This document shows positions 7,310 to 15,773 of a DNA stretch of 64,000 bases, in pieces. The position numbers and the translations under genes were made by a program. Source of the stretch: Pseudolysinimonas_A sp947085045. GTDB taxonomy: Bacteria; Actinomycetota; Actinomycetes; Actinomycetales; Microbacteriaceae. A model generated the notes under the pieces. It made no database searches. It was not told where the DNA came from and worked only from the letters and a program-made list of their open reading frames with translations. The stretch is from NCBI GenBank assembly GCA_947085045.1, contig CAMTUU010000004.1, positions 1 to 64,000 on the forward strand. Direction: 5' to 3'. Positions within the stretch are counted from its first letter, which is position 1. The number at the start of each line of letters is the position of its first letter.

Positions 7310-7942
7310 TCAGACCAGGCCGTACAGCCGGTCGCCCGCGTCGCCGAGGCCCGGCACGATGTAGCCGACCTCGTTGAGCCGCTCGTCGAGCGCGCCCAGG
7401 ACGACCGTGACGTCCTTGCCCTCGAACTGCTGCCGCACGAACTCCACGCCCTCCGGCGCCCCGAGCAGGCAGATGGCCGTCACGTCGACGGCGCCGCGGT
7501 CGAACAGGTACTGGATGGCGGCCGCGAGCGACCCACCCGTCGCGAGCATCGGGTCGAGCACGAAGCACTGCCGGTCGGAGAGATCGTCGGGCAGCCGGTT
7601 CGCGTACGTCGTCGGCTGCAGCGTCTGCTCGTCGCGCACCATGCCGAGGAATCCCACCTCGGCCGTCGGCACGAGCTTGGTCATGCCTTCCAGCATCCCG
7701 AGCCCGGCGCGCAGGATCGGCACGACGAGGGGGCCGGGCTGGCTGATCGCGAGACCGGTGGTGGTCGTGACCGGGGTCGTCACCTCGACGGCTTCCGTGC
7801 GCACGTTGCGGGTCGCCTCGTAGGCGAGCAGGGTCACGAGCTCCTCGACGAGGTTGCGGAAGATCGGCGACGGGGTCTTCTCGTCGCGGAGCACCGTCAG
7901 CTTGTGCGTGATCAACGGGTGGTCGGCGACGTGCAAGCGCAT
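7310..7942 (-). CDS. upp: Uracil phosphoribosyltransferase
   Basis: 210 residues, the normal length. It makes UMP from uracil and PRPP in pyrimidine salvage. The PRPP loop is LDPMLATGGSLAAAI (about residues 130-144), and uracil recognition is in the C-terminal YIVPGLGDAGDRLYGL. The N-terminal MRLHVADHPLITHKLTVLRD is typical. The start ATG 7942 is only 12 bases from the GTG of tadA on the other strand, so the two genes share a short divergent promoter region. Cytoplasmic. Confidence 0.97.
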   Translation of the reverse strand: MRLHVADHPLITHKLTVLRDEKTPSPIFRNLVEELVTLLAYEATRNVRTEAVEVTTPVTTTTGLAISQPGPLVVPILRAGLGMLEGMTKLVPTAEVGFLGMVRDEQTLQPTTYANRLPDDLSDRQCFVLDPMLATGGSLAAAIQYLFDRGAVDVTAICLLGAPEGVEFVRQQFEGKDVTVVLGALDERLNEVGYIVPGLGDAGDRLYGLV

Positions 7943-7954
7943 ACGCTCAGCGTA

Positions 7955-8434
7955 GTGACCCCTCCGACTCCGCCCTCCGACGACGCCGCGATGCGCCTGG
8001 CGCTCGCCGAGGCCGAACTCGCCCTCGCGACCGGCGACGTCCCGGTGGGGGCGGTGCTGCTGGATGCCGACGGGTCGGTGCTCGCGCGCGGCCGCAATGA
8101 GCGCGAGAAGCTGCACGACCCGACGGCGCACGCCGAGGTCGTCGCGATCCGCCGGGCGGCTCAGGCTCGCGCCGACTGGCACCTCACCGGCACGACCCTC
8201 GTGGTGACGCTGGAGCCCTGCGTGCTGTGCGCGGGGGCGATCCTCGCGGCCCGCATCCCGCGCGTCGTGTTCGGGGCGTGGGACGAGAAGGCGGGCGCCG
8301 CGGGGAGTGTCCACGACCTGCTGCGCGACCGACGGCTCACCCACCGCGTCGAGGTCGTGCCCGAGGTGCTCGCCGCCGAGAGCTCCCGGCTGCTGCGGGC
8401 CTTCTTCGCCGACGCACGGGTGACCCGCCCCTGA
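7955..8434 (+). CDS. tadA: tRNA-specific adenosine deaminase TadA
   Basis: 159 residues. It deaminates A34 to inosine in tRNA-Arg(ACG). The zinc-binding and catalytic motifs are HAEVVAIRRAA (about residue 60) and EPCVLCAGAIL (about residue 90), and the N-terminal MRLALAEAELALATGDVPVG is typical of TadA rather than cytosine deaminase. The GTG at 7955 was chosen as the first in-frame start after upp; ATG 7991 (MRLALAE) is an alternative. It is divergent from upp, and its stop is one base from the convergent exporter stop. Confidence 0.93.
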   Translation: MTPPTPPSDDAAMRLALAEAELALATGDVPVGAVLLDADGSVLARGRNEREKLHDPTAHAEVVAIRRAAQARADWHLTGTTLVVTLEPCVLCAGAILAARIPRVVFGAWDEKAGAAGSVHDLLRDRRLTHRVEVVPEVLAAESSRLLRAFFADARVTRP

Positions 8435-8435
8435 G

Positions 8436-9392
8436 TCAGTCGTGCCCGGGGATGATGATGGCGTCGGTTTTCGTGTTCGACGACGCGACGAAGATGTCGG
8501 GCTCGATGTAGATCACCCGCGCCACCGGCACCGCTTCGCGCACCGCGACCTCGATCTCGTTGATCGCCTTCGCGATCTCCGCCGCCTTGGTCGTCTTCGG
8601 CACGGCGACCTTGGCCGCGACCATCAGCTCGTCCGGGCCGAGGTAGAGCGTCTTCATGTGGATGATCGCCTCCACGTTGCGGTGGCCCTCGAAGGCTGCG
8701 CGGATCTTCGCCTCGTCGTCGCGGCTCGCGCCCTCGCCGACGAGCAGGCTCTTCGTCTCGATGCCGAGCACGACGGCGACGCCGATGAGCAGCACGCCGA
8801 TCGCGATGGTGGCGATCGCATCCCAGGTGACGTCGCCGGTCAGCACGGTGAGGCCGATGCCGACGAACGCGATCACGAGTCCGGTGAGCGCCGCGAGGTC
8901 CTCGAGCAGGATCACCGGCAGCTCGGGCTGCTTCGCGCGACGCACGAAGGAAACCAGATTCGCGGTGCCGCGCACCTTGTTCGACTCCCGCACGGCGGTG
9001 CGCAGCGACAGGCTCTCGAGCACCATGGCGACCGCGAGCACGATCAGCGGGATCCAGAGCGCGGTCAGCTCCTCGTCGGACTGGAGCTTGCGGATGCCGT
9101 CGTAGAGCGAGTACATCCCGCCGATCGAGAACAGGATGATGGCCACGACGAAGGCGGAGACGAAGCGCTCCCGGCCGTACCCGAACGGGTGCACCTGGTC
9201 GGCCGCCTTCTTCGCGCGGCGGCCGCCGACGAGCAGCAGCACCTGGTTGCCGGAGTCGGCCAGCGAGTGGACGCCTTCCGCGAGCATCGCCGCCGAACCG
9301 GAGATGCCGGCTGCGATGAACTTGGTGACGGCGATCCCGGTGTTGGCCAGCAGTGCTGCGACGACCGCTCGGGTGCCACCCTCGGTGCTCAT
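8436..9392 (-). CDS. Cation diffusion facilitator family transporter
   Basis: 318 residues from ATG 9392. It has about six membrane helices and a cytoplasmic C-terminal domain, the CDF layout for proton-driven export of Zn, Co, Fe or Mn. Metal-site signatures are in helix 2 (AEGVHSLADSGNQVLLL) and in the following HPFGYGRERF loop. The C-terminal half (from about residue 210) matches the CDF ferredoxin-like dimer domain. Metal specificity cannot be told from the sequence. It is divergent from proC with 24 bases between the starts. Confidence 0.92.
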   Translation of the reverse strand: MSTEGGTRAVVAALLANTGIAVTKFIAAGISGSAAMLAEGVHSLADSGNQVLLLVGGRRAKKAADQVHPFGYGRERFVSAFVVAIILFSIGGMYSLYDGIRKLQSDEELTALWIPLIVLAVAMVLESLSLRTAVRESNKVRGTANLVSFVRRAKQPELPVILLEDLAALTGLVIAFVGIGLTVLTGDVTWDAIATIAIGVLLIGVAVVLGIETKSLLVGEGASRDDEAKIRAAFEGHRNVEAIIHMKTLYLGPDELMVAAKVAVPKTTKAAEIAKAINEIEVAVREAVPVARVIYIEPDIFVASSNTKTDAIIIPGHD

Positions 9393-9416
9393 GCGATCAA
9401 ACCTACACTCGGGCAT

Positions 9417-10244
9417 ATGAGCGCAAATCTTCCCCGGATCGCCATCCTCGGAGCCGGATCGATGGGCGGCGCGATCCTCGCCGGCCTCGTCGAATCCGGC
9501 CTGGCCGGCGACGGCGTCGCGGTCACCAACCGCACCACCGCGAAGGCCGACGCGGTGAGGATGCCCGGCGTCGACTCATACGCGCTGGAGCAGCGCCCGG
9601 GGGCGAACGCCGCGGCGCTCGCCGGGGCCGGGGTCGTCATCCTCGGGGTGAAGCCGGCGATGATCGCGGGTCTCCTCGAGGAAGTCGCCGAGTTCCTGGA
9701 GCCCGACGCGATCGTGATCAGCGTCGCCGCGGGCGTGACGACGGCGACGATGGAGGGCCTCATCCCGAACGCGGTCGCCCGCGCGATGCCGAACACGCCG
9801 TCCGTCGTGCGCCGCGGCGTCACCGGTCTCGCCGCCGGCTCGCGCCTCACGCCGGAGCAGCTGGCGGTCGCCCGGGCGGTGTTCGAGACCGTCGGTACGG
9901 TGATCGAGCTCGGCGAGGATCGCATCGACGCCCTCAGCACGATCTCGGGCTCGGGGCCCGCCTACGTGTTCTTCCTCATCGAGCAGCTCACCGGCACCGC
10001 GCTGCGGCTCGGGTTCAGCGAGATCGAGGCGCGGCTCATGGTCGAGCAGACGTTCCTCGGCGCGTCGGAACTGCTGCAGGCCTCGGATGCCGACCCGGCC
10101 GAGCTGCGCCGGCGCGTCACCAGCCCGAAGGGCACCACCGAGCGCGCGATCGCCGTGATGGACGAGGCCGACTTCGGCGCCACCTTCGACCGCGCGACCG
10201 CGGCCGCCCTCGCCCGGGCCCGCGAGATGTCACTCGGTGGTTGA
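9417..10244 (+). CDS. proC: Pyrroline-5-carboxylate reductase
   Basis: 275 residues. It catalyses the last step of proline synthesis, NAD(P)H reduction of pyrroline-5-carboxylate. The Rossmann motif ILGAGSMGGAIL is at residues 9-20, and the dimerisation domain motif STISGSGPAYVFFLIEQL is near residue 175. Start ATG 9417 is within the short divergent region with the CDF gene. Its stop lies inside the left arm of a palindromic repeat. Confidence 0.97.
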   Translation: MSANLPRIAILGAGSMGGAILAGLVESGLAGDGVAVTNRTTAKADAVRMPGVDSYALEQRPGANAAALAGAGVVILGVKPAMIAGLLEEVAEFLEPDAIVISVAAGVTTATMEGLIPNAVARAMPNTPSVVRRGVTGLAAGSRLTPEQLAVARAVFETVGTVIELGEDRIDALSTISGSGPAYVFFLIEQLTGTALRLGFSEIEARLMVEQTFLGASELLQASDADPAELRRRVTSPKGTTERAIAVMDEADFGATFDRATAAALARAREMSLGG

Positions 10245-10331
10245 GTAGCCGCGCAGCGACGTGTCGGAAGCACACCAGCGGTTGCTCGGGATCGGTCTCG
10301 ACGCGCGCCCGCGTCGCTCCTCGACCACCGA
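10234..10331. repeat. Large imperfect palindrome, REP-like
   Basis: The left arm TCGGTGGTTGAG (10234-10245, overlapping the proC stop) pairs with CTCGACCACCGA (10320-10331) with one mismatch. Further partial pairing lies inside (GCGCAGCGAC against GTCGCTCC). Related GGTGGTTGAG and CTCGACCACC elements are scattered between genes in Microbacteriaceae genomes. Here it sits between the convergent genes proC and ktrA and may end both transcripts. Confidence 0.65.
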
Positions 10332-10336
10332 GATCG

Positions 10337-11008
10337 TCAGCTCTGCAGGGCGCTGAACCTGTCGAGGTCGGCGGTGTTGCCCGACGCGATGATGAGGTCG
10401 TGGTTGGAGATCACGGTGTCGGCGGTCGCGTAGGTGAAGTCCTTACCCGGGCTCTTCACCCCGACCACGGTGATGCCGTACTTCTGCCGCACGTGGGCGT
10501 CGGCGAGCGAGATGCCGCGGATCGGCTTGGGCGGGTACATCTTCACGATCGCGAAGTCGTCGTCGAACTCGATGAAGTCGAGCATCCGGCCCGACACGAG
10601 GTGCGCGACGCGCTCGCCGGCCTCCGCCTCCGGATAGATGACGTGGTTGGCGCCGATGCGGCTGAGGATCTTGCCGTGCGACTGGCTGATGGCCTTCGCC
10701 CAGATCTGCGGGATCTTCAGGTCGACCAGGTTCGCAGTGATCAGCACCGACGCCTCGACCGAGGAACCCACGGCGACGACGGCGATCGAGAAGTCCTGCG
10801 CGCCGATCTGCTGAAGCGCGTCAATCGAGCGGGCATCAGCCTGCACGGCGTGGGTGACCCGCTCCGCCCACTTCTGAACGAGGCCGGCGTCCTCGTCGAC
10901 GGCGAGCACGTCGCGGTCGAGCCGGGCGAGCTGCCCTGCGGTCGCGGCGCCGAAGCGCCCCAGCCCGATGACCAGTACGGGCGCGTCGTGCGCGATCTTC
11001 TCAACCAC
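10337..11008 (-). CDS. ktrA: Potassium uptake regulator KtrA/TrkA (RCK domains)
   Basis: 223 residues from GTG 11008 with GGAGG upstream. The RCK-N nucleotide-binding domain has VLVIGLGRFGAATA at residues 11-24 and acidic D at the end of strand 2 (VLAVDEDAG). The RCK-C domain starts near residue 135. It gates the membrane subunit KtrB in response to ATP/ADP or NAD(H) and perhaps c-di-AMP. It is 50 bases downstream of ktrB in the same direction, a standard KtrAB operon. Confidence 0.92.
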   Translation of the reverse strand: MVEKIAHDAPVLVIGLGRFGAATAGQLARLDRDVLAVDEDAGLVQKWAERVTHAVQADARSIDALQQIGAQDFSIAVVAVGSSVEASVLITANLVDLKIPQIWAKAISQSHGKILSRIGANHVIYPEAEAGERVAHLVSGRMLDFIEFDDDFAIVKMYPPKPIRGISLADAHVRQKYGITVVGVKSPGKDFTYATADTVISNHDLIIASGNTADLDRFSALQS

Positions 11009-11058
11009 GGGTCACTCCTCCAGGCGCGTCGTGCGCGCTCTGCCGATCGACATGCTTC

Positions 11059-12486
11059 TCAACCAACGATCGGCCTCTCCTCGGGGCGCCGGAACAGCTG
11101 CCGGCGGGTGCTCGCAGCCAAAGCGGCGGCGAGAGTCACGGTACCGATGCGGCCGAGGAACATCGTGGCCGCGATCACGTACTGCGCGGCATCCGAGCTT
11201 CCGGCGGTGAAGCCGGTCGACAGCCCGCAGGTCGCGAACGCGCTGATCACATCGAAGAGGATGTAGTCGATCGGCACGTCGTCGGTGATCATCAGCAGCA
11301 CGATCGTCGCGGCCGCGACGGTGGTCGCGCCCCAGAGCACGACGCTGACCGCGAGGCGCAGCACGTCCTGCGGGATGCGGCGCTTGTACGCCTCCATGTC
11401 GTCGACGCCGCGGGCTTCGGCGAAGGCGGCGAGGAACAGGATGGCGAGCGTCGTCACCTTGATGCCGCCGGCGGTGGATGCCGAGCCGCCGCCGATGAAC
11501 ATCAGCATGTCGGTGACGAGCAGGCTCGACCCGTCGAGCGAGCCCATGTCGATCGTCGAGAAACCGCCGGATCTCGCCATCGACGAGATGAAGAACGACT
11601 GCAGGATGCGTTGGTCGAACGGGAGGCCGGCCATCGTCGCCGGGTTGTCCCACTCGAACACGAAGTACGCGACCGTGCCGCCGAGGGTCAGCAGGAAGAA
11701 TGTGATGAGCGTGAGCTTCACGTGCAGCGACCAGCGTCGCGGGCGCACCAGGTTCTTGCGCAGCACGTAGATCACCGGGAAGCCGATCGCGCCGAACACG
11801 ACCCCGATGACGAGCGCGATGAGGAACCACCAGTCGCTCGCGTACGGCTCGAGGCCCGACGAGGTCGGCAGGAAGCCGGTGTTGGTGAACGCCATCGCGG
11901 AGATGTAGATGGACTGCCACGCCGCCGACAGCGGGTCGACGCCCTCGATCAGCATCCGCGGGAAGAGCAGCAGGGCGACGAACAACTCGATCACGAGCAC
12001 GCTGATCGCGACCGTCGCCAGGAGGTTGCCGGTCTCGCCGAGGCGCACGGCCTGGCCCTCGGCGATGGGACCCTTGCGGATGCGCAGCGGGTTCGCATCG
12101 CCGGCGGCGAGCAGCTTCTGCCGCAGACCGAGGCGGCGGCTGATGATCAGGCCGAGGATCGACGCGACCGTCAGCACCCCGATGCCGCCGATCTCGACGC
12201 CGATGAACACGAACACGTGACCGATCGGCGACCAGAACGTCGCCATGTCGACCGTCGACAGACCGGTGACGCAGATCACCGAGACCGCGGTGAACAGGGC
12301 GTCGATGGACGGCGCGCGCTCGCCCGAGGTGGTGGCGATCGGGAGGGAGAACAGGATTGTGAAGATGCCGATGAGGCTCGCGAACACGAGCACCGCGAAT
12401 CGCGCCGGCGTCGACGCCGAGAAGTCGCTGATCCGGTCGAAGATGCGGGCACGCAGGGTGTCGTGCTGCACGGGCCGCGCGCGCAT
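11059..12486 (-). CDS. ktrB: Potassium transporter membrane subunit KtrB/TrkH
   Basis: 475 residues with the four M1-P-M2 repeats of the Trk/Ktr family. The four filter segments are visible: SVICVTGLSTVDMA, AMAFTNTGFLPTS, SMARSGGFSTIDMG and AFATCGLSTGFTA, each with the conserved glycine. GGGSASTAGGIKVTT is the intramembrane gating loop in the third repeat. It acts at the plasma membrane in K+ uptake, driven by Na+ or H+. It is the first gene of the ktrB-ktrA operon. Confidence 0.95.
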   Translation of the reverse strand: MRARPVQHDTLRARIFDRISDFSASTPARFAVLVFASLIGIFTILFSLPIATTSGERAPSIDALFTAVSVICVTGLSTVDMATFWSPIGHVFVFIGVEIGGIGVLTVASILGLIISRRLGLRQKLLAAGDANPLRIRKGPIAEGQAVRLGETGNLLATVAISVLVIELFVALLLFPRMLIEGVDPLSAAWQSIYISAMAFTNTGFLPTSSGLEPYASDWWFLIALVIGVVFGAIGFPVIYVLRKNLVRPRRWSLHVKLTLITFFLLTLGGTVAYFVFEWDNPATMAGLPFDQRILQSFFISSMARSGGFSTIDMGSLDGSSLLVTDMLMFIGGGSASTAGGIKVTTLAILFLAAFAEARGVDDMEAYKRRIPQDVLRLAVSVVLWGATTVAAATIVLLMITDDVPIDYILFDVISAFATCGLSTGFTAGSSDAAQYVIAATMFLGRIGTVTLAAALAASTRRQLFRRPEERPIVG

Positions 12487-12559
12487 CCCTCTCCCTGCTA
12501 CTGGTGGACAGGAGGGAAATGCTACTCGCGCCCTCGGGCCGCCTGGCTACGCTGGGCGG

Positions 12560-13018
12560 ATGGCCGACATCTTCGACGTCCTCGCCGATGGCACCCGACG
12601 CGACATCCTGCGGCGCCTGCTCGACGGAGAGGCCGCCGTCAGCGACCTCGTCGAGACGCTCGGGTCGACGCAGCCGACGATCTCCAAGCACCTCGCCCGA
12701 CTGCTCGACGCCGGGCTCGTGACCGTGCGCGAAGACGGCCGCAACCGCATCTACGCCCTTCGCACGAGTCCGCTGGAGGCCGTGGATGCCTGGCTCTCGC
12801 CGTTCCTCGGCGGCGCTCCGAGCGCGTCACCGGGTGACGACGCCGGACCGGCGATCTTCGCCGCCTGGGCCGGGGCGGAGGCCGGTGATCGGGTCGGTCG
12901 GGTCGCCGCGGACGCCGCGCACAACGCCCGCGTCGCCCTCGAGGCCGCGCAGGAGAAGCTGCAGGGCGCCCAGAAGCGGGTCACCGAGAAGCTTCCGCGC
13001 CGCCGGACCGGCGGATAG
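12560..13018 (+). CDS. ArsR-type winged-helix regulator
   Basis: 152 residues from ATG 12560. An ArsR-like HTH occupies residues 1-75 (DIFDVLADGTRRDILRRLL, then STQPTISKHLARLLDAGLV, then REDGRNRIYAL). No cysteine metal site is visible. The C-terminal 60 residues are an Ala/Glu/Lys-rich helix (ARVALEAAQEKLQGAQKRVT), probably a coiled coil. It stands alone, divergent from ktrB, so it may control itself or the potassium genes, but the target is unknown. Confidence 0.88.
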   Translation: MADIFDVLADGTRRDILRRLLDGEAAVSDLVETLGSTQPTISKHLARLLDAGLVTVREDGRNRIYALRTSPLEAVDAWLSPFLGGAPSASPGDDAGPAIFAAWAGAEAGDRVGRVAADAAHNARVALEAAQEKLQGAQKRVTEKLPRRRTGG

Positions 13019-13057
13019 TCTGAGCGGCTGGACCACGATCGACGTCAGGGGGATGGC

Positions 13058-13276
13058 ATGGCAGGGCCGCTCTCCGACATGCGCTTCCTCACGGTCGCCG
13101 AGGTCGCCGAGATGATGCGCGTCTCGAACATGACGGTGTACCGGCTGGTGAAGTCGGGCGAACTGCCGGCGGTCCGGTTCGGACGCTCGTACCGCATCCC
13201 GGAGTCGGCTGTCGCGGCGGCCGTCCAGCTGCCTACCGCGCGCTCCGATGCGGAACACACCCACCGCGCAGGGTAG
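13058..13276 (+). CDS. Small helix-turn-helix protein (BldC/excisionase-like)
   Basis: 72 residues with a single MerR-like HTH: RFLTVAEVAEMMRVSNMTVY then RLVKSGELPAVRFGRSYRIP. This matches the HTH_17/BldC group of small actinobacterial DNA-binding proteins. BldC-type proteins bind direct repeats and control development or core promoters. The gene is 40 bases after the ArsR-type gene and 71 bases before the small ribosomal protein gene. Function beyond DNA binding is unknown. Confidence 0.9.
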   Translation: MAGPLSDMRFLTVAEVAEMMRVSNMTVYRLVKSGELPAVRFGRSYRIPESAVAAAVQLPTARSDAEHTHRAG

Positions 13277-13347
13277 ACTCGCGCTTTGAGATTTTTCCGA
13301 GGTTCGATGAGGGCCCGGGTGGCCTGAACGTCGAAACGAGGTGAACG

Positions 13348-13446
13348 ATGGGCTCCGTCATCAAGAAGCGCCGCAAGCGCATGGCGAAGAAGAAGCACCG
13401 CAAGCTGCTGCGCAAGACGCGTCACCAGCGTCGCAACAAGAAGTGA
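13348..13446 (+). CDS. Small ribosomal subunit protein bS22 (AURKAIP1/COX24 domain)
   Basis: A 32-residue, very basic protein (MGSVIKKRRKRMAKKKHRKL, then RHQRRNKK). This is the actinobacterial 30S protein bS22, known from mycobacterial ribosome structures, which sits near the decoding centre. An AGGTGA ribosome binding site is 4-5 bases upstream. It is followed by a strong terminator. It is too short for most automatic gene calls but is well supported. Confidence 0.95.
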   Translation: MGSVIKKRRKRMAKKKHRKLLRKTRHQRRNKK

Positions 13447-13453
13447 CGTGACG

Positions 13454-13486
13454 AAAGCGGCCGATCCCCGGGGATCCGGCCGCTTT
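13454..13486 (+). terminator. Intrinsic terminator after bS22 gene
   Basis: A stem of 15-16 bp (AAAGCGGCC.GATCCCC with GGGGATCCGGCCGCTTT, one bulged G) ends in TTTC eight bases after the stop. This is a clear GC-rich terminator; the A-run on the left side means it could also work for the opposite strand. Confidence 0.85.
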
Positions 13487-13624
13487 CTCGCGTCCGGGGT
13501 GATCTCGTCCCACGTCGGGCGCAGGATCCTCTCCCCACCTGGAGCGAAGCGGAGCCGCGCGGAACGACGAGGGCGACCGGTGCTTCTCCGTGCCGACCCG
13601 AGTCTGATCCGGAACTGAACCCGC

Positions 13625-14446
13625 TCAGCCGGTCGGCATCGCCCGTCGCGCGCCGCGCCGCACCCGGCGGGCCTCGCGCCGCACGCGCTTGCGGGCGTCG
13701 CGGATGCTGCGGGGGGTCAGCCTGAGCATCGGCCAGTCGCGCTGCTGCGCGTGGGCGGCGAGCGCCGCATCCGGATTCACCACGACGGGGTTGCCCACCA
13801 TCTCCAGCAGCGGGATGTCGTTGCGGCTGTCCGAGTAGGCCCAGCAGTCGGCGAGGTCGGCCCTCGCCGTCGCGGCGAGGTCGCGCGCGGCGTGGGCCTT
13901 CCGCTCGGCGTGCAGCGTGTGCCCGACGAGGCGGCCCGTGTAGACGCCGTCGACCGACTCGACGACCGTGCCGAGCGCGCCGGTCAGTCCGAGGTGCTTG
14001 GCCATCACGGTGCCGATCTCGACCGGGGTGGCCGAGACGAGCCAGACCTCGTGCCCCTTCGCGATGTGGTCCTGCGTGAGGCCGACGGTGTCGGGGTAGA
14101 GACGCTTCTTGATCCGGTGCTCCCAGATGTGCTCGGCGAGCGCGTTGATGTCGGCGACGGCGTGCCCGCCGATGAGGCCGAGGGCCCGGTCCCGGGCGGT
14201 GTCGAGGTGATCCTGGTTCTCGCCCACCGAGATGAACCGGCGCTGGTGCCAGGTGAAGCGGGCGATCTCGCGGACGCCGATGATCTTGCGCGCCCACGCC
14301 TCGCGGCCGAGGTGGAACAGGCTCGTGCCGCGCATGAGCGTGTTGTCGACGTCGAAGAAGGCGATGATCGGGCGCTCGCTCGGGGCGGGCACCTCGTTGA
14401 TCACGCCGGTGGCGGTGTCGTCGTTGGGCGACATCTCCTCAGGCAT
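13625..14446 (-). CDS. HAD-IB family phosphatase (SerB-like)
   Basis: 273 residues from ATG 14446 (ATG 14434 is an alternative). Motif I is FFDVDNTLMRG (residues 30-40), motif II is LVSATPVEIG and motif III is WAYSDSRNDIPLLEMVG. The DxDxT of motif I is kept as DVDNT. The family (HAD-IB, TIGR01490-like) includes phosphoserine-type phosphatases of unclear substrate. The C-terminus is an Arg-rich tail (ARKRVRREARRVRRGARR), which could bind lipid head groups or nucleic acid. It is divergent from the glutaredoxin gene. Confidence 0.9.
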   Translation of the reverse strand: MPEEMSPNDDTATGVINEVPAPSERPIIAFFDVDNTLMRGTSLFHLGREAWARKIIGVREIARFTWHQRRFISVGENQDHLDTARDRALGLIGGHAVADINALAEHIWEHRIKKRLYPDTVGLTQDHIAKGHEVWLVSATPVEIGTVMAKHLGLTGALGTVVESVDGVYTGRLVGHTLHAERKAHAARDLAATARADLADCWAYSDSRNDIPLLEMVGNPVVVNPDAALAAHAQQRDWPMLRLTPRSIRDARKRVRREARRVRRGARRAMPTG

Positions 14447-14479
14447 CCACCGAGCTTAGCTGCCCCGTATCGTGGGGGA

Positions 14480-14716
14480 GTGCCTGATGTGCTGCTGCTC
14501 GGCAAACCCGGTTGCCATCTCTGCGACGACGCACGGGCGATCGTCACCGGGGTGCTGGCCGAGTTCCCGATGGTGACGTTCGCCGAGACGTCGATCCTCG
14601 ACGACCCTGCGCTGCTCGACGCCTACGCCGAGGAGATTCCCGTGGTGCTGATCGACGGCAAGGTGCACGCCGTCTGGCGCGTCGACCCCGCTCGTCTGCG
14701 AAAGGCCCTCTCGTGA
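14480..14716 (+). CDS. Glutaredoxin family protein
   Basis: 78 residues from GTG 14480. Thioredoxin-like fold with the redox motif GKPGCHLCDDA at residues 8-18 (CHLC) and the cis-proline region EEIPVVLIDGK. This is the DUF836/NrdH-like short glutaredoxin type. It acts in thiol redox in the cytoplasm. The stop overlaps the next GTG (GTGA), so it is coupled to the Dabb gene. Confidence 0.9.
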   Translation: MPDVLLLGKPGCHLCDDARAIVTGVLAEFPMVTFAETSILDDPALLDAYAEEIPVVLIDGKVHAVWRVDPARLRKALS

Positions 14717-15012
14717 TCCGGCACCTGGTGCTCTGGAAGCTCGCCGTCGACGCCGGCGACGACCGGGACGCGGTCGTCGCCGAGTTCGCCGCGCGCTTCG
14801 GGGCGCTCGTGCCGATCGTCGACGGGCTCGAGCGGCTCGAGATCCGCGCCGACATCGGTGACACCGACGGCAACTGGGATGTCGTGCTCGACGCCGACTA
14901 CCGCGACACCGCCGCCCTCGAGGCGTATCAGGTGCATCCGGAGCACGTCGCCGCCGCGGCCTACGTGCGTTCGGTCGTCAGCGCGCGGGCCTGCATCGAC
15001 GTCGAGGTCTGA
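14713..15012 (+). CDS. Dabb (stress-responsive A/B barrel) domain protein
   Basis: 99 residues. The Dabb signature is IRHLVLWKL at the start, then VPIVDGLERLEIRADIG, then WDVVLDADYRDTAALEAYQV and HPEHVAAAAYV. These dimeric beta-barrel proteins are often stress linked but their reactions are mostly unknown. It is coupled to the glutaredoxin gene by GTGA. Confidence 0.92.
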   Translation: MIRHLVLWKLAVDAGDDRDAVVAEFAARFGALVPIVDGLERLEIRADIGDTDGNWDVVLDADYRDTAALEAYQVHPEHVAAAAYVRSVVSARACIDVEV

Positions 15013-15134
15013 GCGGCTCGAACGGCCAGACGCTCGCCGTCAGCGAGAACTACGCGCAGAAGGCGTCGGCGAAGAAGGCGGTCGAGTCGGTCATGAAGAA
15101 CGCCGGCGGCGCGTCGGTCGAAGACCTGACCTGA
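15012..15134 (+). pseudogene. 3' fragment of a DUF1508 (YegP-like) gene
   Basis: In the frame that starts inside the Dabb stop codon, the sequence reads SNGQTLAVSENYAQKAS, then AVESVMKNAGGASVEDLT, stop at 15132-15134. This is the second strand-helix half of the DUF1508/YegP module (NGQ..a.SE.Y..Ka.a...IesVkkNA). No start codon or first half is present, so it is a 3' remnant that now follows the Dabb gene directly, most likely after a deletion. It is not expected to be translated as a stable protein. Confidence 0.65.
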
Positions 15135-15137
15135 GAC

Positions 15138-15773
15138 CTACCGCCGCACCACCACGGAGCGGCCGGCGAGGTCCTGCAGCCCGCGGTGGCGCGGGCGCGT
15201 GGCGAGCATCACGAGCAGCGCGATCCAGCCGGCGATCGGGATGGCGGCGACGAGCACGACGAAGCCGCCGCCGAAGGCATCCTGAACCACGTCGGGCAGT
15301 TTCGCGAGCACCGCGGCGCACGCGGCGCCGAGGGCGATCGGCGCGACGATGACGAGGCTGCGCAGGATCGCCCGGCCGAACCCGACCGGGGCGCCGGAGT
15401 CCGCGTCGACCACGCGCAGGCCGAGGACCGCCTTCCCCGGAGTGACGCCGAGCAGCGCCGTCAGCGCCGTGGCGAGCAGCGTGGCTGCGAACGGCACGAG
15501 CGGGATCGCCCAGAACAGGTTCATCCCGGAGTCGCTCAGGCCCGCGAAGATCACGACGACGACGATCACGAACGTCGTGGAACCGTCGAGGAAGAACGCG
15601 AACGCGCGCATCGCCGGATGCGCCGGCCGCGCGTCGGCGGGTGGATCCTCGGCGGCGGCCAGTTCCGCCGGCTCCGAGCCGGGGACGGCGGGCGGTGCAT
15701 CGAAGACCTCGACCCCGGCGGGCGCGTCCAGATCCTCCCGGTCCGCCGGGCCGGCCGGGGCCGTGTCGGTCAC
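15138..15773 (-). CDS. RDD family membrane protein
   Basis: 211 residues from GTG 15773. An acidic Pro/Ala-rich N-terminal 50 residues is followed by four hydrophobic segments. RDD-type signatures are GVTPGKAVLGLRVVDADSG and HRGLQDLAGRSVVV at the end. The first conserved RD pair reads MRAFAFFLDG. RDD proteins are membrane proteins of mostly unknown role, some linked to sodium or proton exchange. The GTG start overlaps the aspS stop, so it is translated with aspS. Confidence 0.88.
   Translation of the reverse strand: MTDTAPAGPADREDLDAPAGVEVFDAPPAVPGSEPAELAAAEDPPADARPAHPAMRAFAFFLDGSTTFVIVVVVIFAGLSDSGMNLFWAIPLVPFAATLLATALTALLGVTPGKAVLGLRVVDADSGAPVGFGRAILRSLVIVAPIALGAACAAVLAKLPDVVQDAFGGGFVVLVAAIPIAGWIALLVMLATRPRHRGLQDLAGRSVVVRR

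Noticed and set aside
13058..13276. Excisionase of a mobile element
   Set aside because: The HTH resembles excisionase, but no integrase, att site or phage gene is near; the BldC-like group is a better fit.
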